64,000 bases of DNA. Source: Caprimulgus europaeus. Lineage: Eukaryota; Chordata; Aves; Caprimulgiformes; Caprimulgidae. Under the pieces are notes generated by a model that worked only from the letters and a program-made list of their open reading frames with translations, had not been told where the DNA came from and made no database searches. Below, piece after piece: positions 1-33,000 of this stretch. The DNA lies in NCBI GenBank assembly GCA_907165065.1, contig OU015524.1, positions 62,165,295-62,229,294 of the forward strand, read 5' to 3'. A program made the translations under genes and the position numbers. The first letter of the stretch is position 1. Each line of letters opens with the position of its first letter.

Positions 1-2010
1 TTTCAGGAAAAATCAGAACAGTGTGATACAGGCAGACCGAATTCTTGTTGACTGTGCTCCAAGCCAACAGGATGCAGTCAGCTGCAGTTCAGATATCATT
101 TGCTGAACCTGAAGCAGTCATATTTTCCCTTGTACCCTCAGCCTGAGTTTGCTTAGAGCATGAGAAGAGTGAAGTCTTCTCTTCAAATGATTATATAAGA
201 GGTGCTTGCATTTTCATTTGGCCTGATGGGCAAAATATCAAGAGGCAGTGCTGCTATCGGCATCCTTGTTGGACTCAGTGGTAATGAAAGTCATGAATCA
301 TACCCAGTACTTAATCTTTCAGGCAGATGGTAGTATATTGAAGTTTAAGTTAAGGCACAGCATAGGGATTTATCTGTAGAAAACCTCATAGTATGTGCAT
401 AGTGCTTTGCAATCTCCAGGGCTATCAGCTTAGCACATCTTAGGTCTTTCTCGTTGCATGTGTTTTGGGGTTTGGTTTGGTAGGTTTTTGGTTTTGTTGG
501 GTTTTTTGTTGTTGTTTGGTTGGTTTTCTTTTTTTTTTAATTGAAAAGAAGAAAGGTTGATCCATTTTAGTGGAGGAAACAATGTAAAAATTTGTTAATA
601 CAAAATGACTGAGTTGAGCTGTTTTCAGTAGCCTGTGATGTGGAGAATCTTTTATTCTCTAAATGTTTATAGGAATTCAGTTTTTTACCAATATTAAGAA
701 AAATTTTCTGATATTCTATTTTTGAGACTAATGAAACAGATCCAGTATAGAGAGTTATTGCTAGCAAGCAAAAATTCTTCTTCATTGTAATGTGTTTATT
801 CTGGCTGTGTATGCTTTGATAACTCAGGTGATTATCATAATATTAATCAGTAAATATCTGGTAAATTATTGTGCCAAAGAGCTGACTAATTACTCTTGAG
901 TAATGACTTCAGGATTGAGACTATCTGTTGCTTATATTAAGTTATGGTTTTGGCAATTTAAAATAACTAATTTTAACTGTAATGACAAAAAAAATCCTCT
1001 TGGGTTTATGAAGATTAACAAAGGGCTTAGTTTTTCTTTTCCAGCTGTTAACTTGGTTTTCAGTTCAGGAGATGAGCACTGCAGAGCTCTCAGCTAGTGA
1101 GGTTCTAGAACAGTGTGGTGCACACGCTGCATGGGTTGTGCTTAAGCCCCAGCCAAGGCGGTGAGTGGCAGCCTCTGCATCACATTGACTGAGTAGCAGC
1201 TCAGCATGCTTTCCAGTATTCCTGTTCTTCAGACTCCCAGAGTCTGAGCTCATTATTCCAAAACCCTGAATTTTTTTCATCTGTAGTTAAATGGAGGAAT
1301 TCTATAGATGCCTAAATTCTGATATATTATTTTAATCCAATAGTTCTATTAATAGAAACCAGAGCTGTAACAGAAGTATTTTTAAGAAAAAAAGTCATGA
1401 GATGAGACATAAAGAAGGAAAAGGAGGAAATCAATACCATGTATGAGAATCAATGGCAAAAAAGTATAGAATCAGCCAAGAAAAAAAGAATAGGATAACT
1501 GTTGCACTACATTTGAGGGATTTGATGGCATCTGTGGTGTTCACATATAAGCATGTAAGCAAAAAACTTGTGCTGTATGGAGACTGTGACTAAATGTGAG
1601 CATAGGGGAGTGTGTGTGTGTTGGGGGGAGTGTTTTGATCTTTCATCAAATGGTATCCAGGGTTTATGGGGAGTAGGAGAAGGTACTGTGTGGTAATCAG
1701 CAAAGATCTAACCTTAAAAATTAATTTTTTGTCTGTGTAAAAATAAGACTATGCAAATTAACCCATTTATGTTTTAAAACAATAGAGTGATTTAGAAGGA
1801 TTATTGTGTCATAAAATATGCATTTGACAAAAAATGGTGCCAGATTATGGAAGCTATATTAATGAGCTTGTTAAACAGGCTGTAGAAACTACTGACTCAG
1901 CACTGCTTTTTCTTAGCCTCTCAGTCACTCATCCTTAACTGAGCTTGCTTTGCTTTCTTTAGCCGTGTGAACTCTGGCTTGACTTTGTCTTTTTGTTTGC
2001 TGAACTATAG
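1..2010 (+). other. MAP7: MAP7 intron, no exon recognised
   Basis: Inferred to be intronic because the gene is already in progress at 2011 with a phase-0 acceptor. It contains a T/G-rich tract at about 466-540. No stretch matching MAP7 upstream exons was seen on either strand. Confidence 0.6.
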
Positions 2011-22303
<20,293 letters not shown>

Positions 22304-24135
22304 TTGTTTCTTCTGAAGAACCAAAGGTGATATGAGCATCTCTGCAGTCAGTGGAGTTTCCTCCGTGCTATGAAGGTGTATTTTATTTTTTCTCTCCAGT
22401 TTTTTTTTTAAAGATTTCTTGAATATCTATTTTGGAAGGACTTTAGCAAAACCAGCAGAAGAAATGATGGAAATAGACTTGGATCACCTTTCTAATATCT
22501 TTCATCACTAGAAAAATCATGCTTCACATGCATTACTTAATATGGCTTTTCCAACAAGCTTTTTCTGTTAGTAAATGGATATTTCTGCATTCCTTAAGAC
22601 ACAAGACACTGGAATCTGAAAGCAATGGGCTGATTTGGGTGGTGGGACTGATTCTTTTTTTAAAAAGGTGGGTGTTGGTTTAGAAGGCATAATTGTAAAA
22701 TTGGCAAAGAATCTTTTACACTTTATGGTTCTAATACTTGAAAAATAAATACCTCATTGCTCTACAAGTAGAGTTAATGGGGTATTTTATTTAAACCTGT
22801 TGGTTTAAATATTATTGCAGAGAACTCTAATTATGGGGGCAAAGTATAGGCTTCTGTATCAGGTTCTTGTAAATGTAATTCCTACAGGGACATTCTGTAA
22901 ATTGAGACGTCACTATGATCTTCTCACGTTTTCTCTAAAAACACAGAACACGGCAGGTTTTAAAATGTGAAAATTTGAAAGCGTTATTTTTTCATGGACA
23001 AGAGGAAAACCTATTGTTCTCCTAGATTATGTATTTATGAATTTTGTTCAGTACAGAAATAAATTGTTTAATTGAATAAATTAGAAAAATGTGGTAAAAT
23101 AATACTGCAAACTTGATTTTTTTCTTTTTTTAGCTCCATCCAGGTTAACAATACTATAAAAGATGTGTACACATACACACACAGATGTGTGCACACACAT
23201 AAGGAAATACCTTGTTCTGAGTCCTGTAAATTGCTGCTGTTCCCAATGATGGAAGACTTTTCCTTTGCCTTATTAGATTGTCGGAGGCTCTGTGAAATGT
23301 GAAATATTTGATTTTTGGATGATGAAGCAGGGTGGGGTTTTTTGTTTGTTTTGCTCGTTTCAGAGCAAATGGAAAATGCTCCTTGTTTGTACTTTTTATG
23401 TAGTGTGTGATTTTTATAAACCCGTTCAGTTTGAGTGACAAGAGGAGCAATGCAAGTTGCTTTCTCTTTATTTAGTTGCTGATTTCTACTGTCATTGTTC
23501 CATCCCTCACTTTTGGTTGCTATTGGGCAGGACTGTAAAATCCTGCACCTTTTTGTGCTTTGACAAAAGATGCTGTTAAGGTAGAGCTCACTCTAGGTAT
23601 TTAAGTTTGGAGCACCAACCAGGGCTTGATGCATTGCTCACTGAAGTCAGTGAGAGGATCCTTGGCTAGGGGAAATGGAGGTTTATGGGTGTCAGTTCAT
23701 GCCACCAGAGAAGGTACCATTAAGATTCCTGCCCTTGCCTTTAGTGAGCGCTGAGCTGGGCCTGTAGGAAGCTGTGCAGAAACTCTGTGCTAGCAGAAGA
23801 AATCCTCTGAGAAAAAAGCTGAAGAGTTTTTGAAGAAATTGCTTTCTGATGCTGCCAAGTGTTCACCTTATACAGGAGATGGGATAAAAGCAATGGAAAC
23901 GCAAGGAAAAAGAGACTTCATCTGCCAGAATACCTATGGAAGGGAAAAAACAGCCATTCAGTCAGAATGCTTTCAACAGCAGGTTGTGACACAGTGAAAT
24001 GAACTGGGTTCCTTTCTTGCTTTCTTTAGTTTTCCATGTACATAGCCACAATAGTTTGAAGTGTCCAAAATATGTAGTTTTTCTTTAAACCTACATATAG
24101 TATGTAAGTACCAAATAAAACTTGTTTGAAATATT
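22304..24135 (+). other. MAP7: MAP7 3' UTR (inferred)
   Basis: This non-coding, AT-rich stretch follows the MAP7 stop. AATAAA hexamers occur at about 22744, near 23060-23085 and at 24114-24119. The last lies in a TG-rich context, so cleavage near 24135 is a reasonable guess. Which site is used cannot be told from sequence. Confidence 0.55.
24114..24119 (+). terminator. MAP7: Candidate distal polyadenylation signal of MAP7
   Basis: A canonical AATAAA is followed within 10 bases by a T/G-rich stretch (cttgtttgaaat), the usual layout of a vertebrate poly(A) site. Earlier AATAAA copies could give shorter transcripts. Confidence 0.45.
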
Positions 24136-25960
24136 TACTTCTATTTATATTTTCATTTTCTTGCACAGTTGAAGCAGGAGTCAGTCTGTGATGGAAAACT
24201 CTTCTTGCTGCTCCTGGCTTGCTTAAAACTTTTCAGATTTCCTCTCATCTCTTTACTAGAAAATCAGTACAAACAGAGCAAGAAAATAGCCAGTAAGATT
24301 CAGTTTTGATTTTAAGTTTGAAGATTCATTTAGGCTGAGGTTTAAATTATGACAATTGGGTTTTGTGAGACTTCAGAACGCTTGCTTCACTGTTTGCAGC
24401 GCAGAGGTGAAGGGCCTACTTCATTTCTCCTGTGTGTGGGTGTTGTGTTTTGGTTTGGGTTTTGTTTGTTTTTGTTGGGGGTTTTGGGACTCTGTTGTTT
24501 TTTTAAAAAATTTTAACAAGACTACAGCAAAAACCATTTATAATTATATTAATGCCAGGTTTGCTTTGAATGAGAGAGAAAATGTCCTCTTTTTCAAGGG
24601 CTTGACATACAAATTAAAAGCTAGGAAACTGGGAGTAGAATTAGGTGTATAAATCAGAAAAGAATAAAAGTCCCTTTCTTTAAATGCAGGGAAAAATAGT
24701 CTCTTCTGTTGAATGTTGTTCTTGATAATAAAATACAGTATCAAATGAAGGCCAGCTCCTTTGCCTGCTATTGCAACTATTTATGTTGCTTGTATTATCA
24801 GAGGCAATGCTGAACTACCCAGTGGGGCAGAACCAGCAACTGTAGAAGTCACAAGCAGTTACTCAGAAGGTACAGAACAGCATCCTGTCACAGCAGCTGG
24901 GCTGTGCTTTGGAGAGGCTCAGCCCCTGGCTCAGGTTTTAACAGGGTAACATAAGTGCCCAGGGGGGTGATGTCAGTGAGTCCGAACCACGGACGGGGCT
25001 GTTCACCATTAGCTTTGCTTGTCTCACATCTCGCCTCCTTGTTTCTGGTGAAGAATGCTTCATTATTTCCTTCTTGCCTAGACCTTGAAGTAGTGTTTGC
25101 AATTAAATACCTAAGACCAACAGGCAGATTCTAATGTCATTACTTAATATATTGCACTGATTATCTTTTTGGAAAAAAAACCTAAAGTCACCCAGGGAGG
25201 TGGCCTGAAGTTTGAGATTTTCTGGGTTTGTTCCTGGCTGTGTCACTCAGCTCTCTGTAGTGCTCTTTTAATGAGCTCAACTGCCCACAGCTGAGCACAT
25301 GGGTCTTTCACGGCAGATTTGCAAAGAAAATTTGTCACATGTGAAAACTGAAAATGCCATTTTGCTTTATCTGAAGTCTCTGTCTTGCCCTGTTCTTTAA
25401 CATGTCTTTTTACTGTGCTGCACAGAGGCTTTTGAGTGTGTTCTTGGTTGCGGGGTTGTTTTGTTGTTGTTGTTGGGTTTTTTCCCCCCAAACATTACTA
25501 TTGGTGAGAACTTGCCGTTATTAAAAGGAATCATTAACAGAATGCCTCCCCTGAGCACCAAAACTCAGCTTAGGGATTTGGGCCACAGTAAAACGCAGTG
25601 TTGAGCTCTTAGCTGACAGAACTGTTGTTTTTTGTTTTTTTTTAAAATCTCACTTTTATTCCGTGTTTGTAGCCAGTAGCAGCTCTAAAGCTCTGCATGC
25701 AGGTAAGAGTTACACCATGGTCAGAAGTACCTCAAGAGACAGGAAACTCCTCTGAAAGGTTTTCATAAGAAACTGCTATCTGGTAGCAGGTGTTTGCCAG
25801 TTCAACATGAAGTTCCAGCAGGATTCTTGTATTTAAAAACAAGTGTATTGATCAAAGGTGGAATTAGATAACTAACAATTATTAATTTTATTATTAAGTT
25901 ATTATTCTCTTACAAATTAAAACCTACATGTCCCATTATTTCGAGGCTCTATGCTACATT
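24136..25960. other. Gap between convergent MAP7 and Vac8-like genes
   Basis: No exon is recognised in this 1.8 kb. It holds G/T-rich low-complexity tracts near 24440-24510 and 25444-25490 and short AT-rich stretches. Part may belong to either 3' UTR. Confidence 0.6.
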
Positions 25961-25961
25961 T

Positions 25962-25967
25962 TTTATT
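25962..25967 (-). terminator. Candidate polyadenylation signal of the Vac8-like gene
   Basis: TTTATT on the plus strand reads AATAAA on the minus strand, about 970 bases after the stop. Further copies occur at 25887-25892 and 25655-25660, so the end of the 3' UTR is uncertain. Confidence 0.3.
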
Positions 25968-26935
25968 CCTGAAAAATACTGTTTTGATTGGCTAAAAGGT
26001 CTGTGAGACAGATTCTTTCCCTCTGGAGAAGAGGGAAGGGGAGGTTGTTCCGTATTCTGTATACATGTAAGAAAATCAGTTTAAACATACTACTACTTTT
26101 TTGTTGTTGTTCTTTAATTCCTTTTAAAATGAAATACCAATATCAAAATATAAGATCAATTCCTAATGTTGCCAGATTTGTTCACTTTTCCCCTGTTGCA
26201 AGTACCTTTGGGAATAATTTACCCTTTTGCAGAACACAATTTTCTATATTTGAATGCATCTCACTCAAATCGTTCCTGGTAGCCGCTATATTCTGACCAT
26301 GCTCTGCACAACATTTGCCTGCTGCAATCTGCCTTTGCTCTTCTGCCGGACAGCAGTGCCTACAGTGCAGGCAAGGATCAGCCTTAAGGCTTGCCCTGTT
26401 TTTGCTTCTTACAAATTTCTTGCAATTTCTGAGTTGTCCCTCAGCGGTTACTTCCTGTAGTAACCTGCTAGTAGCTTGCTACCGTATACTATGAGTTAAT
26501 TAGATTATTTTCTGAAGTCCCTGGAGCGTGCTCTGAAATAAGGGACGTGGAACAGAAACAAAATAAAGATGAATGTAGCGGAACCTGCGTACTTGAGAGC
26601 TGCCTCTGCAGGAGAATCAGCCTGTTACGTGAATAAAACCTCGTGACTACAGCGCTGGATTTTTGGAGCGGGGGTGAGGAAGCTAAAAACAAACCACAGA
26701 AGATTGCCCAAGCATAACTGGTGCTTTCCAAACTGTTGGAAGGAGCGTGGTAGCCGCAGTCCTTAAGCAGCCAGCCGAAGCGTTCAGGGGATTGTCTTCT
26801 GACCTGCTCCCGTTCCTGTTGTCGGAACATCTCCTTTGAATGGTGAAACTTTAACTACAGGAACCAACGAAAGGAATTGTCTTCTCTGAAAGTTCAGGCT
26901 CTTGGATCTGGTACGTCTTCATAAGCCATCTGGCT

Positions 26936-27063
26936 TTAATATGAACTGTCTTCGTGGCAAAGAGCTGCCCTAAGGAGCTCTCGGGTTTCTTCTGTTTGTT
27001 GACGGACTTGCTCAAGGAGTTTGGCCATTTGTTTTTTTCTGAATGCTAATGAAAAGTCTGGAT
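26936..27063 (-). CDS. Vac8-like gene, terminal coding exon 14 (charged C-terminal tail)
   Basis: After the acceptor tttcag, the split codon gives Asp, then [20 protein letters not shown] and [20 protein letters not shown], ending in Tyr and TAA at 26938-26936. This tail is not an ARM repeat; it is a short amphipathic, Gln/Glu/Arg-rich helix that may form a coiled coil. Its assignment rests on phase, the splice site and the clean stop; it begins no long Met-started ORF. Confidence 0.82.
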
Positions 27064-30000
27064 CTGAAAAGGAAAAACAAGTGTTAGGCATCCTGCTGGT
27101 TTTCCCTGTATTTTAATGCATACGCTTAGAAAGTTGTATTTCTGGTTAGATACAGTTGATCGTTGTTATCACAGTGTAATGTATAGAGAAGGCAGAACAA
27201 TATTCTTCTCTGACACAAAGCAGACATAAATTCAGTTTTCATCCCTATGACCATTCAGGATTGTTTGCTGTTAAATTCTCCTGATTGAGATGTCTAAAGC
27301 TCAGTTACCAAGTTCAGCCTTATGCAACAGGTGGGTATCAAGACATAGCAGGGTCTTGCTCTGGCTCTACATACTTGAAGATACACACTATGTACATTTA
27401 TTACTATATTATAACTGTCATCCGTACTCAACTTCTACCCAAAACCAAAATCCTAACCAAAAATGAGAAAAAAAAAAGGCAAGGAACAGAATTTAAAATA
27501 TGAAAAAGATGTGAGACTTCCCAGCTAATAATGCTGGGATTTTTTTCTTGCTTGCTTGCTTAAAATAAGCTAAATTCATATATGAGAAGTTTTTAAGTTA
27601 CGTCTAGTGCCATACATTCTGATATTGGATAAAACCACCTACAGCTGAAGTCTGTTGCCCTGCTGATCAGAAAGCCTTTAGTTTTAAAACAAACAAACAA
27701 AAAAGCCCTCTGCCTTTAGAAGATAGTTAATTAAAACCAAGTAAGGTAACAGCTACATTTGAGGTTGTTCTGTTGCTTAGGTGAGCAGAGCTAGTCCCCA
27801 GGGGAAGTTGCAGGGCGCCGTCACTCCCGTTATGAAGCAGTGCCTCTCTGCTGCTGGGGGCTCGGCCCAGCGGGAAGGACGTACCTCCTCGCAGTCTGCA
27901 GAACATAGAGATGCCCAGCTGCTGAAAGCGGGTCTCTTGGTGGCTGAGGAAATTCTGGAGGCAGGCCTGAATCTCTCCGATGTGACGCTTCAACAAAAGC
28001 ATCATTTGTTCTGCGTAAATGGGAGAGTCAGTGGAGATCAGTAGGAGCCTTTAAAACACTTTGAAAACTGCATTTTGTAACATTTCAGATTGTTAATGAT
28101 GCCTCTAACTCCAGCTACAACCAGTGTTACTGCAAAGAATGGCAAAGGACGTAATACAGCCTCTAATGGTATCGCTGATCCTTCAGGTAGGTAAGACGCT
28201 GAGTGGGCTGCTGTGCTCGGAAGCTGGTCCTGGCGTGAGGCGTGTGCTGACTTACAGACAGACCAGCCCGTCGTGCCGATGGTGCATCCATGAAGCAATT
28301 ACGCTGCTGGACTCTGTCTGCTGCTTGAGAGTCTCCTCTGTTGCAAATCCTCAATGGTAGGATTGAAACAGGTTTGCATTTTCCCTTATTGGAGACTTAT
28401 TATGGACCTGAGTTTCCCTCACGTCTAAGGATTAAAATCTAACCACGCCTTTCTAGAGAACGTGGCAAGAATTATTGCAACACCTTTTTCTTTCAAGTCT
28501 TAAAGGCTCTCAGCTGCATGGGACAAGTTTATTAGGCATATGGAGGTGTGTTTTCTGTGTGTAAAAAATAATGTTCTTTTTATGCTCTCTCACTGAAACT
28601 TAAATATAGTCTACATACCACTTCACTACTCCTGCTAATCTAGTCTAGAATTATAACAGCAGTGTGTGGTTCAGCAAGATGCTTTCCTCTTGCTGGTCCA
28701 GAGTTCATCTATAATTCTGGAACACAACCATCCCTTGTAATTGTTTCTACCAACCTCTGCTTCTCTCTGTGGGGAACGCCATCACATTATATCCACTGAC
28801 AGGGAGGATCAAACTGAAAGAGGCAACAGTACCTCTTGTCTGAAACATGTTCTCATCTTTCCTTTGGTAAGGAGTATTTTATATTATCTCACCTTCCTAC
28901 TGAAGTTGTTTTCAAGGACCTTTGAATTGACTACAGACTAGCCCTGCAGAATAGCAGTGCTTGAAGAAGGCAACAAATGCTTGAATCAGACCTTTATCTA
29001 TGGTCCATTTTCTTCCCTTGGCTGTCTCATGCACTCAAGCACTGTTCTATGTGTATTTCAAGGGTGACCGTAAGCCCTTCTATGCTAATAAATGTGATCA
29101 GATGGAGGATGCTATAGGAATGTTAAAGGTTGTTTGATGCCTCCTTTGGGAAAGGCTCATTTCACTCCAAACAGCCATAAGTATCTGTGAAAGCACAATT
29201 AATGCTGTGTGACAGTTACCGTGACCCATCATGTGCTGGATGAGGGAGGCAGCTTGAAAGGATGGCTCAGTATGTTCCAGTTGGCCAGCCAGTCTCACCA
29301 AGCACTTTGTCAAGGGTTCATCCATCCATTGGACCATGCATAACGTGGCTCCTTCTGGAAGACAGAAAGTCTATAAACAGAAACTCCAGCGGTGAAGCAA
29401 TGGTGAGAGGTCTGACAGAAACCATGCTGCCTAAATAGGAAATCCCTCATGCAGCTGGAGGGGAAAAGTGCTGGACTTATGCAATAAGTACGGTTAGTTT
29501 GTGGAAAAGGGTCATGTCTTGAGGTTATGCTCTCAGAAAGGCAGGGCCATGGATTTGATTCATAGAAAGGCTGGTGGATTTTTATTTTGTTGGTTTTGTG
29601 TTCTGATAGAATTAATCATTTTAGATATGAGATCTGCTCTTGCCTAGTGTGCTCAGTCTGTCCAGCTGCTGCTGGGCACCTCTTGCAAAATTAAATGTGA
29701 TGTTGTCAGTTGCGTGGCAGTTACACCGGCTACATGAGATGAAATGTTTGAGAGGCACTATCCAATGTTGGGCAGACTGGGAAAATTTACAGTGATCCTC
29801 TCTGCCACGAGGAGTGCTCTACCCTCCACCAGGGGTAATCTGTTTCAAAATCTATGTGCAAAAAATTTAAGGAGAAAGAGCCACTTTGTATTCTAGTCTT
29901 TTCCTCTTGTATTAGTTTCTATTGTGAAATGAATTCAGCTGGAGAAACTGACATTATACACAAAAGTACACAGGCCATGGACAGCAGGAAAGTTCAGCAC

Positions 30001-33000
30001 AAAACATTTTGAGTAAAAAATTTTAAGCAGTTCAACAGAAAAAAAGGCAAACCACAGAGCCCAGGTCTCCTGCCAGTAAGCTGGCTCTTGCTCTTTTTTG
30101 AAGCTTATGGCAAAACTCCCAGTGAATTTAAAGAGAAAGATCTGGGCTGTATGCCCACCTCTGCTTCATCTCCCACTAGGATTAATAAGGGATACCTACA
30201 CTTCTCAGATTAAGCCATTTATGTTGGTGTTACTTCCCTACCTTGCTTAGCCAGCTCAGCAAGGCAAGATGTCACATAATGAAGAGAGTCTTCTTGAACA
30301 TCAGTAGAAAGCATGGCCTGGAGGAGACCTTCAACACATGGGCTCTCAAGGATTCTCTGCAACAAGGAAGGGATTCCTGTTTAGCCGTTCCATTATGTTT
30401 TAGTGGTGTCCGAGAAAGTACTGATGAATAACTCTTCACAATAATGAGGGCTAAAACATCAACAATGGAAATGTCTCCTCCATCACCTGATTTTGGGCAT
30501 TTCCCAGGGCTTGCTCTGTCTGTGGCATGTTCTCATGATCGTGGATCACTCTGAGCTCAAAGAATTTCCTGACCCATTGCTGCTGTACCAGGCGGTATGT
30601 TAGTATTAAGCTGTCATCTGCTCCAGTCTTGCTGCAGAGGTGAATAAGGTGAGTGCTCCAGGGCAAAGCACTGGGACATGTGGAAGTTTTTCAGCTTCTC
30701 TCTGCCTCCAGGGCTTTGAAAACTTCCTGATGTTAAAATGCTCTGATCTGATCTGAGATGACCTCTTACTAGCAAAGGTGAGTTCTGAGAAATTCTATGA
30801 ATTAAAAATTTCTGTGTTTCCCTTATCTTTTAAGTTGAATCTGCTATGCCAAGAGTGGTGCTGGACAGCATGTCTCTGTACTGGAATAGATATTTTAGAG
30901 ACCAGGCTGAAAACAGATGAGACTTAGTTACTAGTGAACTTGAATCACAGAGTCATCAGCTCTCTGGGAGGCCCTAATAATCGAAGCTGCTCACACCTCC
31001 ATAAGGGAGCTCAGGTGTCCATCAACAAAAAGGACTCTTTTTTGTGTGCTCATTTTATGTTGCAATTTTTTAACTTGCTGCTTAGAGAGTGAAGCTGGAT
31101 TCAAGACTGATGCTTTTCAAGCTTCCACATTCTGTTCATGTCCTGCTGGCATAAAACCCACTTTTTTCCTCTTGTGCCAAGGACTCTTATGTGTTTTAGG
31201 GATGGTTCCTTAGAATTGACTCTGGAAACCTGGCACTACCACTCTTGTCTGTGGATTCACTTTTGCAGTGAGAGCTAAATGCTCTATACATTATAAAGCT
31301 TTATGAAAGTGAACCAGCTCCCTGCTGATAACAGAATAAAGTCACAGAATTTAAGTGAAAAATATGGTAATTTTTTAAAAAGCAATCTTTGAAAGGATGG
31401 CCCATTTTTACTCTTACTGTGAGCCTTGAGTTTGAGGGAATCTATTCCCCTGCAAAAACTGATTTCCCAACTATTAGAAATTCATATAATTCTTAGTATA
31501 AGTGAAAAAAAAATACTGGAAATAGTTTTCCTTTTGGCTAGTTTAAATCTCTGGAACTAGTGGTAACTGGATCATGAACAAAGAAAAAAAAAAAGTGCAA
31601 AAAGTCTGTGCTAGAACGTGGGGCAAAGCAGAGACAAGGATTTGAGTGGGTATTTTTTCCCCTGTATTGATTGTTACTAGTGGTACTGTTTGGTCAAGGT
31701 ACTCTTCAAAGGCAAGGAGAAAGGAAGCACATTGGATTTCATTAGAAGCCAAGCCAGCCATAGAGATCTTTACAGCATCTTGGCACAACTAGGGTCTTGC
31801 CAGACAGGCGAGGTGTACATGAGTAGCTGAGGTTACATTTAACAAACTGGGAGTGAAATTAGATCAATGCTGAACACCATAAGTGGATAACTAAAGGCAG
31901 CCAAAGAGTGAAAGTTAGGAAATAAGGATTCAGTTTATAACAAACATCAGATTTTCTTGGATGGTTCTTTTAATTAGTATGAAATGTCTTTGCTAGAAGT
32001 ATGTTTTACGCCTGTGATGCAGTCATTCAAATTAAGTAACCACATCACTCATAGGAAAAATCAGAAATTTCTTATTTTCATTAGCATTTTTGTATTGTAT
32101 TGGAAAAATATGAATAAAACCCCCTTTCATTGTGGCACATCAGGTCCTTTTATATGTACACATATCCTTGGCACATGTTTCATTAAAAAGAAAATATTTC
32201 TGTGGATAATGCTAATTTGATATAAACCTAGCTGCAACCCTCCAGGCTATAGTTCAGTGAAAAATACAGAGTACCTACCTGTCTGTTTTTGGAAAGGCTC
32301 AGGTTTTTGATGATACAAGCAGCATGGCCAACAATCACAGGGTCTGTTTTATGCACTGACAGTAGCATCCCCAGCCTCTGCAGTAGCTTGGCACATGCCA
32401 GAGTGTCCTGAGAAGAGCAACCAGCATCTCAGTTACATCCAGTACAGACAACACAATGCAACTTTGCAGCAAACTGTAGCTAGACAGATCTTCCTTCTGA
32501 AAGAAAAGCGTTACTTAATGGACTTCAACCAATGCTGTAGCGGCTGGGACCAGTCCTTCTTCTCTCAAAGTATGGTCTACTGACTGATCTAGAGCACTTG
32601 CTATGGAAAGCTGGTGTCTTTAAGGTCTGGTAATTTATTTTTGTTTCCATCAAATGCTTCCCAGAGGTTGTTGGTAGTCAGGAGAAAGAGGTGATCCTGA
32701 CTGGAAGAAGCAGTGGTCAGGATGGGTGTGAAAGGCAAAAGTATGTGGTGAAGTAGCAGCAGCAGGATGTCCTCGAGTACCTCAGCAACTTACCTTGCCT
32801 ACAATAATGGACTGTGTGTGTAGATCAGTTTGTCATCAGGCATCACTTTAGTAACATATTCTGAACAGCATCTTCTGAGTTTATCCACAAGTTCTCTGCT
32901 GTCTGGTGGATATTTCAGAGGGACTTTACTGAGTCCCACTCTCCCTGCATGTAGTGTTTCTCCAACTACCATTAGTATTAACTGGATTAGATCTTACTTA

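Noticed and set aside
27727..27884. Read-through extension of Vac8-like exon 13 to a stop in the intron
   Set aside because: A strong donor lies at 27885/27884 and the exon at 27063 continues the protein in phase; the extension shows no ARM or helix pattern.
30451..30666. 71-codon minus-strand frame in an intron of the Vac8-like gene
   Set aside because: No ARM pattern and no matching splice sites; exons 10 and 11 on either side join in phase without it.
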